Of a stretch of 64,000 nt of DNA, positions 9,006 to 18,177 are shown piece by piece. The notes beneath the pieces were generated by a model that had not been told where the DNA came from, did not search any database, and worked only from the letters and a program-made list of their open reading frames with translations. The position numbers were made by a program, and so were the translations under genes. Source of the stretch: JAFDZO01 sp044226845 (GTDB lineage: Bacteria > Bacteroidota > Ignavibacteria > Tepidaquicellales > Tepidaquicellaceae); NCBI GenBank assembly GCA_044226845.1, contig JBGAGG010000003.1, positions 309,373 through 373,372 of the forward strand. The letters run 5' to 3'. Within the stretch, counting starts at the first letter, position 1, and every line of letters starts with the position of its first letter.

Positions 9006-9746
9006 TCAATTAAAACTAAAAATTAATTTAGCAGTAAGGTTCACACTATTCATGTCTTTTGCTAGAGATGTAGTTATCGGATATTTCTTATCTCCATCCA
9101 GGGATATGAATCTGTATGATGCTTCAAATCCGTAGCCGAACTTTGCTGTGCTGCCGTATCCGATTGAAATTCCAAAATCAGGTTTCCAGAAGCTGTTTTT
9201 ATCTGTCTGCGATCTAGCAAAACGGCTCATAGTATTATCTGTGTAAATATAATTGTTGAATTCCTCTTTTATGTAAGCCATACCTGCTTCGAAACCCACG
9301 TATAGATTACTAACCTGTGAAATCATATCCTTCGTGAAAGGATAATACTTTGCTTTTATATTAACAGGTATAGATAAAAACGATGCAGTATTAGGAACAT
9401 AAAATTGCTCATCCCAGTGAGTAGGACCGGTAGTTTTTGGAGGGAAATAAAATCCTTTATTATTAATAGCGTTCGAAAAGATAATCGAAGGTGATAATTC
9501 CAATGCAAAACTTCTGCTTGCTCTTATACCTCCGAAAAAGTTAACCTCTTTCAGAAAATCCCCGCTGTTGCCGAACAAAGGATATGAATCAGTCATATCG
9601 GAATTAGTAAATATCACAAACGAATACCCGACTCCGACATAAGCCTGTGAACTCTCACGGGTTTTAACCTGAGCAAAAGAATCTGAATATGAACCTGCAC
9701 AACAAACTAAAACGAGGGCTATCAAAAAATACTTTACCGTTTTCAT
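9006..9746 (-). CDS. Outer-membrane beta-barrel protein, hypothetical
   Basis: A 246-residue secreted protein of unknown specific function. The N-terminus MKTVKYFLIALVLVCCAG followed by S-F-A-Q is a clear signal peptide with cleavage after the first 25 or so residues. The rest alternates aromatic and polar residues in short strands separated by turns (for example YVGVGYSFVIF, FGISIGYG, YGFEASYRFI) and ends in F-S-F-N, as expected of a PorT/OmpW-like small outer-membrane barrel. It ends 16 bases from the plus-strand terminator and lies downstream of hslU with a 20-base gap, so it may share the hslUV transcript. No catalytic motif is visible. Confidence 0.75.
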   Translation of the reverse strand: MKTVKYFLIALVLVCCAGSYSDSFAQVKTRESSQAYVGVGYSFVIFTNSDMTDSYPLFGNSGDFLKEVNFFGGIRASRSFALELSPSIIFSNAINNKGFYFPPKTTGPTHWDEQFYVPNTASFLSIPVNIKAKYYPFTKDMISQVSNLYVGFEAGMAYIKEEFNNYIYTDNTMSRFARSQTDKNSFWKPDFGISIGYGSTAKFGYGFEASYRFISLDGDKKYPITTSLAKDMNSVNLTAKLIFSFN

Positions 9747-9766
9747 TTTATTTTTATAAATAAAAT

Positions 9767-11287
9767 TTATAAAATGTAACTGCTTAAGTCTCTGTCTTTT
9801 ACTATTGCTGAAAGCTTATCGTTCACATACTTCTTATCAATATCGATTTTTTTCTTTTTGATCTTATCCGGCACTTCAAATAAAATACTTTCAAGCAAAG
9901 TTGTCAATATTGTATGCAGTCTTCTTGCGCCGATATTTTCAACCTGTTCATTTACAAGTGCAGCAATCTTTGCAACTTCTCTGATTGCATCCTCTTTGAA
10001 AGTTAGCGCAATAGCTTCCGTTTCAAGCAAAGCTATATACTGCTTTATTAAAGCATTCTGTGTCTGAGTAAGTATATTGTAAAAATCTTCCTCGGTTAAG
10101 CTGTTCAGTTCAACTCTGATTGGGAATCTTCCCTGTAATTCCGGGATCAAATCGCTCGGCTTTGCAACGTGAAAAGCGCCGGATGCGATAAACAATATAT
10201 GGTCGGTTTTTACGGGACCGTATTTTGTGATAACAGTCGAACCTTCTACTATTGGCAGCAAATCTCTCTGCACACCTTCGCGTGAAACGTCCGGACTTTG
10301 ATTCGATGCCTTGCTTCCTCCTGCTATCTTATCAATTTCATCTATGAAAACTATTCCTGAATTCTGCACTTTATCTACCGCTTCTTTTATTGCTGCATCC
10401 ATATCTATCAACTTCTGAGCTTCTTCTTGAACAAGAATTGTTTTAGCCTCAGCAATTGTTAATTTTCTTTTCTTGGATTTCTTCGGCATCATGTTGCCGA
10501 ATAAGTCCTGAAGGTTTAATCCCATTTCTTCTAATCCTATCGGACCTAAGACCTGAAGCATAGGCGCTTCAGCAGATAAATCGAGTTCAATAGTTCTGTT
10601 ATCCAGCTTGCCGGATTTTAAATCCTCTCTGAATTTTTCTCTGGTCTTCTGATTTGTCTCCTCTGATTTTTCATCATTCGGTTCAACATTAACTGTAAAT
10701 CCTACTGTTTTATTTTCACCGCCGCCTTCGGATTCTGCCGCTTCAGCTCTGTCACTGTCAATGGAAACTTTCTTTTTCATTGGAGGAAGAAGTATATCTA
10801 AAATTCTTTCAATAACATTTTCTTCCGCTTTCTTCTGAACAAGCTCCGATTTCTCCTGCTTGACCATTGTAACTGATAAATCGGTAAGCTCCCTAATCAT
10901 TGATTCAACGTCCCGCCCTACATAACCGACTTCCGTAAACTTCGATGCCTCTACTTTTATAAAAGGCGCATTTGATAATTTTGAAATTCTCCTTGCAATC
11001 TCTGTCTTCCCTACTCCCGTTGGTCCAATCATAATAATATTGTTCGGCATTATTTCATCTTTCATGCTGTCAGGTACTTGCTGCCTTCTCCATCTGTTAC
11101 GCAAAGCTATTGCCACAGATTTTTTTGCATTATTCTGGCCGATTATATATTTATCAAGTTCTGCTACTATTTCTGATGGTGTAAGCTGTTTTAGTTTATC
11201 CGTTGGGATTTTCTTTTCAGCTTTTCCGTTCTTATAATTTTTCTCGGGAGTCTTTTCAGATGCTTTTACTTCTTTTTCTTCTGTCAT
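9767..11287 (-). CDS. hslU: ATP-dependent protease ATPase subunit HslU
   Basis: AAA+ unfoldase that feeds substrates to the HslV peptidase. It shows the HslU start motif LTPSEIVAELDKYIIGQ, Walker A GPTGVGKTEIARR, the family sequence KVEASKFTEVGYVGRDVE, Walker B GIVFIDEIDKIAGG and the sensor-2 GARRLHTILTTLLE. It has 506 residues, against about 443 in E. coli. The extra length is a charged, low-complexity N-terminus and an enlarged acidic segment (about residues 165-215) inside the intermediate domain. The C-terminal S-Y-I-L end, which docks into HslV, is intact. hslV is immediately upstream, with 29 bases between them. Since HslV appears to lack its nucleophile, HslU may work as an unfoldase here. 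Confidence 0.96.
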   Translation of the reverse strand: MTEEKEVKASEKTPEKNYKNGKAEKKIPTDKLKQLTPSEIVAELDKYIIGQNNAKKSVAIALRNRWRRQQVPDSMKDEIMPNNIIMIGPTGVGKTEIARRISKLSNAPFIKVEASKFTEVGYVGRDVESMIRELTDLSVTMVKQEKSELVQKKAEENVIERILDILLPPMKKKVSIDSDRAEAAESEGGGENKTVGFTVNVEPNDEKSEETNQKTREKFREDLKSGKLDNRTIELDLSAEAPMLQVLGPIGLEEMGLNLQDLFGNMMPKKSKKRKLTIAEAKTILVQEEAQKLIDMDAAIKEAVDKVQNSGIVFIDEIDKIAGGSKASNQSPDVSREGVQRDLLPIVEGSTVITKYGPVKTDHILFIASGAFHVAKPSDLIPELQGRFPIRVELNSLTEEDFYNILTQTQNALIKQYIALLETEAIALTFKEDAIREVAKIAALVNEQVENIGARRLHTILTTLLESILFEVPDKIKKKKIDIDKKYVNDKLSAIVKDRDLSSYIL

Positions 11288-11316
11288 TAAATTTTAAATT
11301 CTTATTATAGATTATA

Positions 11317-11829
11317 TTATAATTCTTCTATTGAAATATTGTGATTTGTATAAATGCAGATATCCGCTGCCTGGTTTAATGATTCGGTAACAATTTCTTT
11401 CGATGAAAGCTTTGTATACTTCACCAGAACTTTTGCTGCGGCTAATGCATAGGGACCGCCTGAACCTATTGCAACTATGCCGTCATCGGGCTCAATAATA
11501 TCTCCGTTACCGGAAATTATATACGCCTTATCTTTGCCTACAACTGCAAGCAATGCTTCAAGTCTGCGCAGATATTTGTCGCTTCTCCATTCCTTAGCCA
11601 TCTCTACCGCTGCGCGGGCAAGATTTCCTTTGTACTGTTCAAGTTTCGATTCAAATCTTTCATACAGTGTAAATGCATCTGAGGTCGAACCTGCAAAGCC
11701 GACAAGCACTGAATCGTTATATATTTTTCTTACTTTCTTAGTTGTAGATTTTGCGACTGTATTACCCATTGTAACCTGACCGTCACTGCCTATAGCGGCT
11801 TTGCCGTTACGCACAAGCCCTTCCCACAT
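11317..11829 (-). CDS. hslV: HslV-like peptidase subunit, apparently without the N-terminal catalytic Thr
   Basis: Proteasome-like beta subunit partner of HslU. The body of the protein is typical: GKAAIGSDGQVTMGNTV, KKVRKIYND, GFAGSTSDAFTLYERFE, AKEWRSDKYLRRLEALL, IGSGGPYALAAAK and ICIYTNHNISIEEL. The oddity is the start. HslV is normally processed to a Thr at position 1, which lies ten residues before the Lys of R-N-G-K. Here that stretch reads V-M-W-E-G-L-V-R-N-G-K. The only ATG gives M-W-E-G, and Met before Trp is not removed. The frame stays open upstream for over 20 codons with no ATG, GTG or TTG and no Thr-Thr pair in register. Either the peptidase is inactive or the sequence is wrong at this point. 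The gene sits between rpoN and hslU. Confidence 0.85.
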   Translation of the reverse strand: MWEGLVRNGKAAIGSDGQVTMGNTVAKSTTKKVRKIYNDSVLVGFAGSTSDAFTLYERFESKLEQYKGNLARAAVEMAKEWRSDKYLRRLEALLAVVGKDKAYIISGNGDIIEPDDGIVAIGSGGPYALAAAKVLVKYTKLSSKEIVTESLNQAADICIYTNHNISIEEL

Positions 11830-11885
11830 TACAACTTCACCACTAAATATATTCTCAGTATTTCTTAAATCTTGTTTCTTAGATC

Positions 11886-13379
11886 TTAAATTGAGCGTCT
11901 CAGTCTTGCCTTTGCCAACCCCATTGCCTCTCTGTATTTCGTAACTGTTCTTCTTGCAATTTTGTATCCGGCGTTTGTCATTTCTTTTACAAGAGCGTCA
12001 TCAGTAAACGGATTCTTTTTATCTTCGTTATCGATTATCTGTTTCAATTTATCTTTTGCTTCTTTTGCAGATACATCAAAGCCGTCTTCATTTGTAAGAG
12101 CATTGCTGAAAAATGATTTCAGCGAATAAATACCGAAGTCCGTCTGAACATACTTACCTTTCACAGCTCGGCTGACAGTAGATACATCCATCGAAATATC
12201 TTCTGCAACATCTTTTTCTATCATAGGTCTTAATCCCACACCTTCATTATTGAACCATACATATTGTCTTTGCAAAATCGAATTCATTACTTTAAGCAAT
12301 GTCTGTCTTCTGGAATTTATCGCATCTAAAAACCATTTTGCGCGGTTAAAATTATTCGATAAAAATTCTTTCGTATCTTTATCAATTTTATCTCCGCTCT
12401 GATACATTTCCCTGTATGATTTATTTATTCTGAGTGACGGGACATTCTTTTCATTAAGATAAACTTCGTAGTTATTATTTACCTTGGTAATAATAATATC
12501 CGGATAGATATAGCTTTCCGCAGCGCCGCTTTCTGTCTGACCGGGCTTTGGATTAAGCTTATGAATCAGCTCGAATATTTTTTTAACTTTCTCAAGAGAT
12601 GTGTTAAGTTCCTTAGCAAGTTTTTCGTAGTTCTTCAAACGAAGCTCTTCAAAAAACTCGTTAACTACACGCAGCGCATTTTTCTTTACAAAAGAATCTA
12701 TTGCAGTTCTTTCAATCTGTACAGATAAACATTCCTGCAGATTTCTTGCAGCTATGCCTGCAGGTTCAAGCGAGCCTTGCAGTTCTTTTAAAACTTCTTC
12801 TACTTCAAGTATGGAAAAAAATTCATCCTTAAACTCAGTATCGAGCTTCAGCTCATCCATATCTCTTATCAGATCAATAATATCGGTGGTAAGATATCCT
12901 TCGTCATTTAATGAGCCAACAATTTCTTCAGCAATGAAAGCCTTCTTTGCAGGCAAGCCCATTAAATGAACCTGCAGCATTAAGCTTTCATTTAAAAAAG
13001 ATGCAGCTTGTATATTGGAGTTATCGTAATCGTTCTGAGTTCCTTTTGATGCATGTTCAGCGGGATCATAATCCATTTCTTCCTTGTTGAAATAATCATC
13101 CCAGTCAAGCTCATCTTCTTTCGTATTTTCAGACGGCTCTATTTCTTCATCTTCTTTCTTTGCATCTTCCTCATCTTTTTTTAATTCAAGATCTTTTTCC
13201 TCTTGTGTTTCATCCTTTACTTCATCCGGGGATTCCTCTTCCAGAAGCACATTTTCTTCAAGCTCTTTCTTTATCATCTGCTCAAGCGCCAGAGTAGGCA
13301 CTGCAAGTACACTCTGATTAAGTATTACTTTTGGAAAAAGTTTTTGTGATAGTTTTAAATTTTGACTTTGTGATATCAC
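11886..13379 (-). CDS. rpoN: RNA polymerase sigma-54 factor
   Basis: Alternative sigma factor needing AAA+ activators, recognising -24/-12 promoters. The 497 residues follow the RpoN plan. Region I has the Gln/Leu-rich LKLSQKLFPKVILNQSV. An acidic region II lies at about residues 45-110 (long E/D/K run). The core-binding domain contains GIAARNLQECL and LNPKPGQ. The C-terminal DNA-binding part ends in the RpoN box, here A-R-R-T-V-T-K-Y-R-E. The start is GTG, overlapping the upstream stop by one base (TAGTG), so translation may be coupled to the DUF3109 gene. No sigma-54 activator gene is in the window. Confidence 0.96.
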   Translation of the reverse strand: MISQSQNLKLSQKLFPKVILNQSVLAVPTLALEQMIKKELEENVLLEEESPDEVKDETQEEKDLELKKDEEDAKKEDEEIEPSENTKEDELDWDDYFNKEEMDYDPAEHASKGTQNDYDNSNIQAASFLNESLMLQVHLMGLPAKKAFIAEEIVGSLNDEGYLTTDIIDLIRDMDELKLDTEFKDEFFSILEVEEVLKELQGSLEPAGIAARNLQECLSVQIERTAIDSFVKKNALRVVNEFFEELRLKNYEKLAKELNTSLEKVKKIFELIHKLNPKPGQTESGAAESYIYPDIIITKVNNNYEVYLNEKNVPSLRINKSYREMYQSGDKIDKDTKEFLSNNFNRAKWFLDAINSRRQTLLKVMNSILQRQYVWFNNEGVGLRPMIEKDVAEDISMDVSTVSRAVKGKYVQTDFGIYSLKSFFSNALTNEDGFDVSAKEAKDKLKQIIDNEDKKNPFTDDALVKEMTNAGYKIARRTVTKYREAMGLAKARLRRSI

Positions 13380-13960
13380 TATACTTTTATTTTATTTGTT
13401 TTATTTAGAAATTTTTCTTTTGCAGCTTTGTAAAAATCAATTCCGAATTCATCTATCAATGGCTGCTTTAAGAATTCGAAAACCGTTTTATCTTCTGTAA
13501 CACCTTTATCAAGCGCATCGTTGCACTCGGTAATTTTTTCATAACGGATTATATTTCTCTTTTTACCGTATACTCTTACAGGGAATAAATAGCACGACAT
13601 TGGTTTCTTGAATTGAATTTCACCTGCAAAATATGCCGTCTGAAATGCGCACTTCGCAATTCCCTTCTCATCATAAAAAGAAAATACACATTCGTTATCA
13701 TTATAAGTACTCACTGCAAGATTATGGTCGTGCTTATAATAAAATCCTTCACGCTCTATAATATCCAGATGCCTCTCAGGAAGATATTTTAGAACCTTAG
13801 GCATAGCATGCTTCATGATGTTTACTTCCGATTCCATGAGCGGCGCGCCTTCCGTTCCCTGTATTGTGCAGCATGCACCTTTGCATGCATTAAGATCGCA
13901 TGAAAATTTCACATCGAAAATCCTGTCGTCTATTATATACTTGTCTAAATTTATTTTCAT
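13379..13960 (-). CDS. DUF3109 family cysteine-rich protein
   Basis: A 193-residue soluble protein of the DUF3109 family, common in Bacteroidota and Chlorobiota and of unknown function. The N-terminal part holds a cysteine cluster C-D-L-N-A-C-K-G-A-C-C near residues 21-31. Further cysteines occur at N-E-C-V-F-S, C-A-F-Q, S-C-Y-L-F-P-V-R and T-E-C-N. Together these resemble the metal-binding cysteine set of YkgJ-type proteins. It is directly upstream of rpoN and overlaps its start by one base. The metal and role are inference; the family assignment rests on the motif order and length. Confidence 0.8.
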   Translation of the reverse strand: MKINLDKYIIDDRIFDVKFSCDLNACKGACCTIQGTEGAPLMESEVNIMKHAMPKVLKYLPERHLDIIEREGFYYKHDHNLAVSTYNDNECVFSFYDEKGIAKCAFQTAYFAGEIQFKKPMSCYLFPVRVYGKKRNIIRYEKITECNDALDKGVTEDKTVFEFLKQPLIDEFGIDFYKAAKEKFLNKTNKIKV

Positions 13961-13974
13961 TTATTTGTTTTGAT

Positions 13975-14015
13975 ACCGCCCCCTCAGTCCCCCTCCTTAT
14001 AAAGGAGGGGGAAGC
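13975..14015. repeat. Solitary C/G-rich palindromic element (DUF559-associated family)
   Basis: ACCGCCCCCTCAGT leads into a hairpin of CCCCCTCCTT (13989-13998), a three-base loop and AAGGAGGGGG (14002-14011), ending GAAGC. This is the same element that flanks the DUF559 genes at 46.4-46.9 and 52.4-52.9 kb, here alone between the DUF3109 gene and dprA. There is no coding sequence inside. Such elements resemble REP sequences. Confidence 0.85.
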
Positions 14016-14069
14016 AGAGTCATTTTTGTTTTTTACTTAATACATTCTACTTAATACTTTATACTAACA

Positions 14070-15227
14070 TCACGCTCTTACAAAATATTTTCCGGGCAGC
14101 TGTCTTACAATTCCTTTAAACTCCAGACTCAGCAATTCTACTAAGCATGATGAAATATTAAAGCCGCTGCCTTCATAAATTTTATCTATGTGTATCGGTT
14201 CAAAACCGAGTAAATTATAAATAACAGTTTCCGACTTCGATAAGTTCGGCAGAACCTTCTTCTCTTCTTTATTTTTTGCTTTTACAAAATTTTTCATTTT
14301 GCTTTCAAGCTCAACCAATACATCATCGGCATTCATCACAAGCTTTGCTGTTCCTTTTTTAATCAGGTTATTTGTTCCTTCTGACTGCTTACTGTTCAGA
14401 TGTCCCGGCACCGCAAAAACTTCCCTGTCCTGGTCAATTGCAAATCCTGCTGTTATCAACGCGCCTCCTCTTGCATTGCTCTCTATTATAATGGTGCCAA
14501 CACTTATCCCGCTTATAATTCTGTTCCTCTTCGGGAAATTCGGCTTATCCGGAAAAGTCCCAGGCGGAAACTCAGAAACAACTGCTCCTATTTCTGCAAC
14601 TTCATCATATAATTTTTTATTCTCGGGCGGATAAATTACATCTACTCCGCAGCCAAGAACTGCATAGTTTACATTTCCGAATTTGCAAGCCGTCTTATGG
14701 CAGATTGAATCTACTCCCTTCGCCATTCCGCTCATTAAAGGAATATTCATTTTAGAAAACTCCTGCGAAAAATTTTCGCACATCTGCCTTCCATATTCAC
14801 TAGGCGTTCGCGTGCCGACAATGCCGATTGAATAAACATCATTCGGACTTAAATTTCCTCTATAATATAAAAGAACAGGCGCATCGTAAATCGGTTTCAG
14901 ATTCTTAGGATAATCATCTCTCATGTAAGTAGTAATCCTGATATTTTTCTTCTCGCACGTTTCTAATAATTTTCCGAATTCTTTTTCCAGACTTTCAACT
15001 GCTGCCTTGCTTTTTCTTACGTTCTCAAAAGTCTTAAGATTACTAATACTTAAAATTTCGGTATTCTTTATGCTGAGCAAGTCTGCTTTAAATACAGCCT
15101 CCGGACTTTTGAATAACTTAACTAGCGAGGCAATTTTTATATTTCCCATTCTTTCAATTCGTGAAAGGAAATATAAATACTTTATTTCATTAAACTCAGC
15201 CTCACTTAAGTTAAGGTTTTCACTCAT
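14070..15227 (-). CDS. dprA: DNA-processing protein DprA
   Basis: Binds incoming single-stranded DNA and loads RecA in natural transformation. It has 385 residues with three parts. The N-terminal SAM-like helical region covers about residues 1-80. The Rossmann-like core carries IVGTRTPSEYGRQMC, SGMAKGVDSICHKTA, VLGCGVDVIYPPEN and FPKRNRIISGIS. The C-terminal winged-helix (DML1-like) starts near residue 325. The gene is separate from the rpoN group by a 109-base gap that holds a palindromic repeat. Whether the organism is competent cannot be judged from this gene alone, as DprA is widespread. Confidence 0.95.
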   Translation of the reverse strand: MSENLNLSEAEFNEIKYLYFLSRIERMGNIKIASLVKLFKSPEAVFKADLLSIKNTEILSISNLKTFENVRKSKAAVESLEKEFGKLLETCEKKNIRITTYMRDDYPKNLKPIYDAPVLLYYRGNLSPNDVYSIGIVGTRTPSEYGRQMCENFSQEFSKMNIPLMSGMAKGVDSICHKTACKFGNVNYAVLGCGVDVIYPPENKKLYDEVAEIGAVVSEFPPGTFPDKPNFPKRNRIISGISVGTIIIESNARGGALITAGFAIDQDREVFAVPGHLNSKQSEGTNNLIKKGTAKLVMNADDVLVELESKMKNFVKAKNKEEKKVLPNLSKSETVIYNLLGFEPIHIDKIYEGSGFNISSCLVELLSLEFKGIVRQLPGKYFVRA

Positions 15228-15698
15228 TTTATTAATTTAAATATTATATCCTTTTAAATGAATGTCTAAAAAAAGTAGTAGAATTTTAACTTCTTGGATT
15301 CAAAAATTATCAATAAAACTTTTAAAGTATTATAATCACAGATTACACAGAGGGTGCTCACAAATTACACAGAAAATGCTACAAATAAATTATGTTTTAA
15401 AGTGCGAATAAAAATACTAGGTTTGTTTTCTGTGATTTCTGTGAGAATTAATCTGTGAAATCTGTGGTTAACTTGAAAAATGGAAATTCTTTTGTCTTAA
15501 AAAATAATTATTTTTACTGTTTTATTTTATAAATAAAAATGATAGTTTTGTAACTATATTATTGCTTCAAATTATCTGCTATAGTTAATTTTGCAGATAA
15601 AGTAATTCGTTAAACAGATGCAGTAAGAACTATATATTTCAGTGTTTATTTTTACATAATATTCTTTTAATTTAAGCCATTAATCAAAAATACATAAT
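15228..15698. other. Intergenic region between divergent genes
   Basis: About 470 bases of very AT-rich DNA between dprA (minus) and an outer-membrane protein gene (plus). Apart from the CACAGA inverted repeat I see no gene, tRNA or clear hairpin terminator. The stretch 15480-15698 must contain the promoter of the downstream gene, but I cannot place it with confidence. Confidence 0.5.
15333..15472. repeat. CACAGA-word inverted-repeat element, copy 1
   Basis: The left arm near 15335-15376 (ATCACAGATTACACAGAG onwards) and the right arm near 15428-15472 (ending CTGTGGTTAAC) are imperfect reverse complements of about 45 bases, around a roughly 50-base AT-rich centre. The same arrangement recurs at 28606-28718 and 44671-44802. 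No open frame is inside. It looks like a small non-autonomous repeat (MITE-like). Confidence 0.75.
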
Positions 15699-16502
15699 TT
15701 GCAGACCCCGTTAAAAAGTAAGTTCTTGTTAATCATGGCCGCCTTATGCATTTTTTTCTTCTGTTCTGAAAAATCATATTCGCAATGGATTCCGACTAAA
15801 GGCAAAAGCGGAACGCTCATTACGATGAAATACGGCGAATTCAATCAGTTTTATGACCCTGCAGGAAATCTTGTTAGCCAAAATTCAAAGTTCAATAGAT
15901 TCGATATAGATATTTTTAATATCACGGGTATAAGCCCAAGCGTAGGATTTTTTGTAAAATTCGGGATAGCAAAGCTTACTAATCAGGACCCAGTTACTGG
16001 AACAAAAAGTAGTTTTGGTTTTAAAAATCCAAGCATTGGTATGGTTTACCAGCTTTATAAAGGACCTCCCATTATGGGCCTTGAGCTCGAAGTAAATTTA
16101 CCACTCCATTTTCCAAGGGATGTTGAACCCGCACTTGATGCAGACTTTGCAACATACAGCATAGGCTTCACAATGGGTAACGGTATGCGAATTTTCAGAA
16201 TGCCTTCATATTATAGTACAGGTATAAAATATAAATTCAGAGGTGCAGCAGATGCAGGCTCTGAAGTCTCATTATACTTCACTTTAGGTTCTTCAATAAA
16301 CAGATTAACAAGCTGGTATGTTACTTTAGAAACTAACAGAGGTCTGGACGGAAATCCGCAAAGCTCAACGAAAATTTCAGGCGCTATCAATCAGAAAGTT
16401 TCAAAGACAATGAGTCTTTCATTCGGAACTGAATATGTAATTTCAGGAAAGAACGTTTCAACTGGTCCGAGTATATTTGTAGGATTCAATTTCGGTTACT
16501 AA
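15699..16502 (+). CDS. Hypothetical outer-membrane protein
   Basis: A 267-residue secreted protein with no recognised family. The TTG start is chosen because it supplies the basic N-terminus (PLKSK) needed before the hydrophobic segment FLLIMAALCIFFF and the S-Y-S-Q cleavage region. The first internal ATG would remove those charges. The mature part is rich in Gly and aromatic residues, with strand-turn patterns (for example YSIGFTMGNGMRIF, GSEVSLYFTLGSS) and a C-terminal strand ending V-G-F-N-F-G-Y, as in outer-membrane barrels. It is followed 41 bases later by a membrane glycosyltransferase gene; whether they work together is unknown. Confidence 0.65.
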   Translation: MQTPLKSKFLLIMAALCIFFFCSEKSYSQWIPTKGKSGTLITMKYGEFNQFYDPAGNLVSQNSKFNRFDIDIFNITGISPSVGFFVKFGIAKLTNQDPVTGTKSSFGFKNPSIGMVYQLYKGPPIMGLELEVNLPLHFPRDVEPALDADFATYSIGFTMGNGMRIFRMPSYYSTGIKYKFRGAADAGSEVSLYFTLGSSINRLTSWYVTLETNRGLDGNPQSSTKISGAINQKVSKTMSLSFGTEYVISGKNVSTGPSIFVGFNFGY

Positions 16503-16543
16503 TATTTATAAATTCTTACGGCTTTTATTTTAATAAATAATAA

Positions 16544-18148
16544 ATGGTAGATAAATTTTTTAGTGATGAGGTAACGATAAAATCTTTCAGGCGCGTATTT
16601 TATTTTACTTTAATAGTAGGGTTTGCTGCGCAGCTTGCAAGTTATTTTTACGAATACGTTTACGCCTATCCTGATTCCATCAGCCGCGCCGATATTGCAC
16701 GAAGATTTTATGATTCTCTTACTCCCGGCATCAGCCAGCAGTTAGGTACTGCATGGCTTCCCATTCCGGCTGTAATGCTTCTTCCGTTTACTTATTTTAA
16801 TTTTCTCTGGTACACAGGTCTTGCAGGAAGCATTGTAAATCTTACCTGCTTTGTAATTACTTCGCTTTGTATCTTCCTATCGGTAAGACTTATAACCGAG
16901 CACAGACTTTCACAATACATCGCAGTTTTTATTTTTGTTATAAATCCCAACATTCTCTACCTCCAGACAACTGCAATGTCTGAAATGATTCTGATGATGT
17001 TCATGACTTCATCGGTTTATTATCTTCTTAAGTGGAATGTCACAGGGGAAAAAGTATGGTTCATTTATTCAGCGTGCTTGACTGCTCTTGCAGTAGGCTC
17101 GCGTTATGAAGGATGGACATTTGCGCTATGTATAATCATCGCAGTTGTTCTTTTATGCTTTGGTAAGAATAAAACAATGGTCATCCGCTATTCAATTTTA
17201 TACATAGCACCGACTGCTTTATTTGTAGGCTTCTGGCTCTATCATAACTGGAGTGTATACGGAGACCCTATTGCATTCTTACGCGGTGAGTACTCTGCAG
17301 GGGCATGGTTTGAGAAAGGAGGCAGGTTCAATGCTAAAGGTGATTTATTATTCTCGCTCGTTGTATACTTAAATAATATTGTTCAGCTTATAGGTACTAT
17401 ACCGCTGCTCTTATTTGGCGTTGGTGTTATAATATATTTCTTAGTCAATAAGTTCAGATTCTCTGCTATAACGCCATACGTATTTTTGATTTCGATTCCC
17501 GTTACTATTTATCTTATCTATGCCGGTTCGATCATTATTGAAATGCCTAACATAGAGCCTTACGGATATTATAATGCGCGGTATGGAGTATTTATTATTC
17601 CCGGCGTTGCATTCTTCATAGGATATTTATCATATAAAATTTACGAGTACAGATATTATAACAATCTTCCCTATTACATCGGGTATTTTGTTTTAGCTTT
17701 GATTATTCCGCTTAGCTATTATTACAACTGGCCGAAAGGCGCGCCTGTAATTGTGGAAACGGCATTCTTTAATAATTCACGTCCTGAAATTAACAGAGCA
17801 TCGGAATTTTTAAGAATGAATTACCGAGGCGGAACAATATTTTATGACGGCGTTAACTTCTCTTTAAAGCCATGGACAAAGATTGATATCAAAGACAGAA
17901 TCTATCCGGAAAGCTGGGAAGTCGGTCCGAAAACTTTAGCGCGTCCGCAGGACTACGCAGGCTGGATTTTAATCGATAATAAAAATCCTTACTACAGATT
18001 AAGAGATAAGATTGACCCTATAATTCTGAACAGGTATTACGATCTTCTCTACGTTGATAACGGTATTGAAATCTACAAGAGAAATGCTCCTATTGAGCCG
18101 GTTACAGTAGACCTGAATAAGAAAGACGAAGAAGAACCGCTAAAATAA
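16544..18148 (+). CDS. GT-C-type membrane glycosyltransferase (ArnT/PMT-like), putative
   Basis: A 534-residue polytopic protein with about 11-12 hydrophobic segments (for example VFYFTLIVGFAAQLASY, YIAVFIFVINPNILYL, YIGYFVLALIIPL) and a C-terminal soluble tail of about 130 residues. An acidic residue pair sits in the first periplasmic loop after segment one (Y-P-D-S-I-S-R-A-D). The motif SRYEGWTFAL in the middle recalls glycosyltransferase family 39/83-like enzymes that use polyprenyl-phosphate sugars. The next two genes encode four-helix EamA/SMR-like proteins of the kind that flip such lipid-linked sugars. The family is inferred from topology and context; substrate unknown. Confidence 0.65.
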   Translation: MVDKFFSDEVTIKSFRRVFYFTLIVGFAAQLASYFYEYVYAYPDSISRADIARRFYDSLTPGISQQLGTAWLPIPAVMLLPFTYFNFLWYTGLAGSIVNLTCFVITSLCIFLSVRLITEHRLSQYIAVFIFVINPNILYLQTTAMSEMILMMFMTSSVYYLLKWNVTGEKVWFIYSACLTALAVGSRYEGWTFALCIIIAVVLLCFGKNKTMVIRYSILYIAPTALFVGFWLYHNWSVYGDPIAFLRGEYSAGAWFEKGGRFNAKGDLLFSLVVYLNNIVQLIGTIPLLLFGVGVIIYFLVNKFRFSAITPYVFLISIPVTIYLIYAGSIIIEMPNIEPYGYYNARYGVFIIPGVAFFIGYLSYKIYEYRYYNNLPYYIGYFVLALIIPLSYYYNWPKGAPVIVETAFFNNSRPEINRASEFLRMNYRGGTIFYDGVNFSLKPWTKIDIKDRIYPESWEVGPKTLARPQDYAGWILIDNKNPYYRLRDKIDPIILNRYYDLLYVDNGIEIYKRNAPIEPVTVDLNKKDEEEPLK

Positions 18149-18177
18149 TTTTCTACAATTAAAGTTATGCTGCATTA

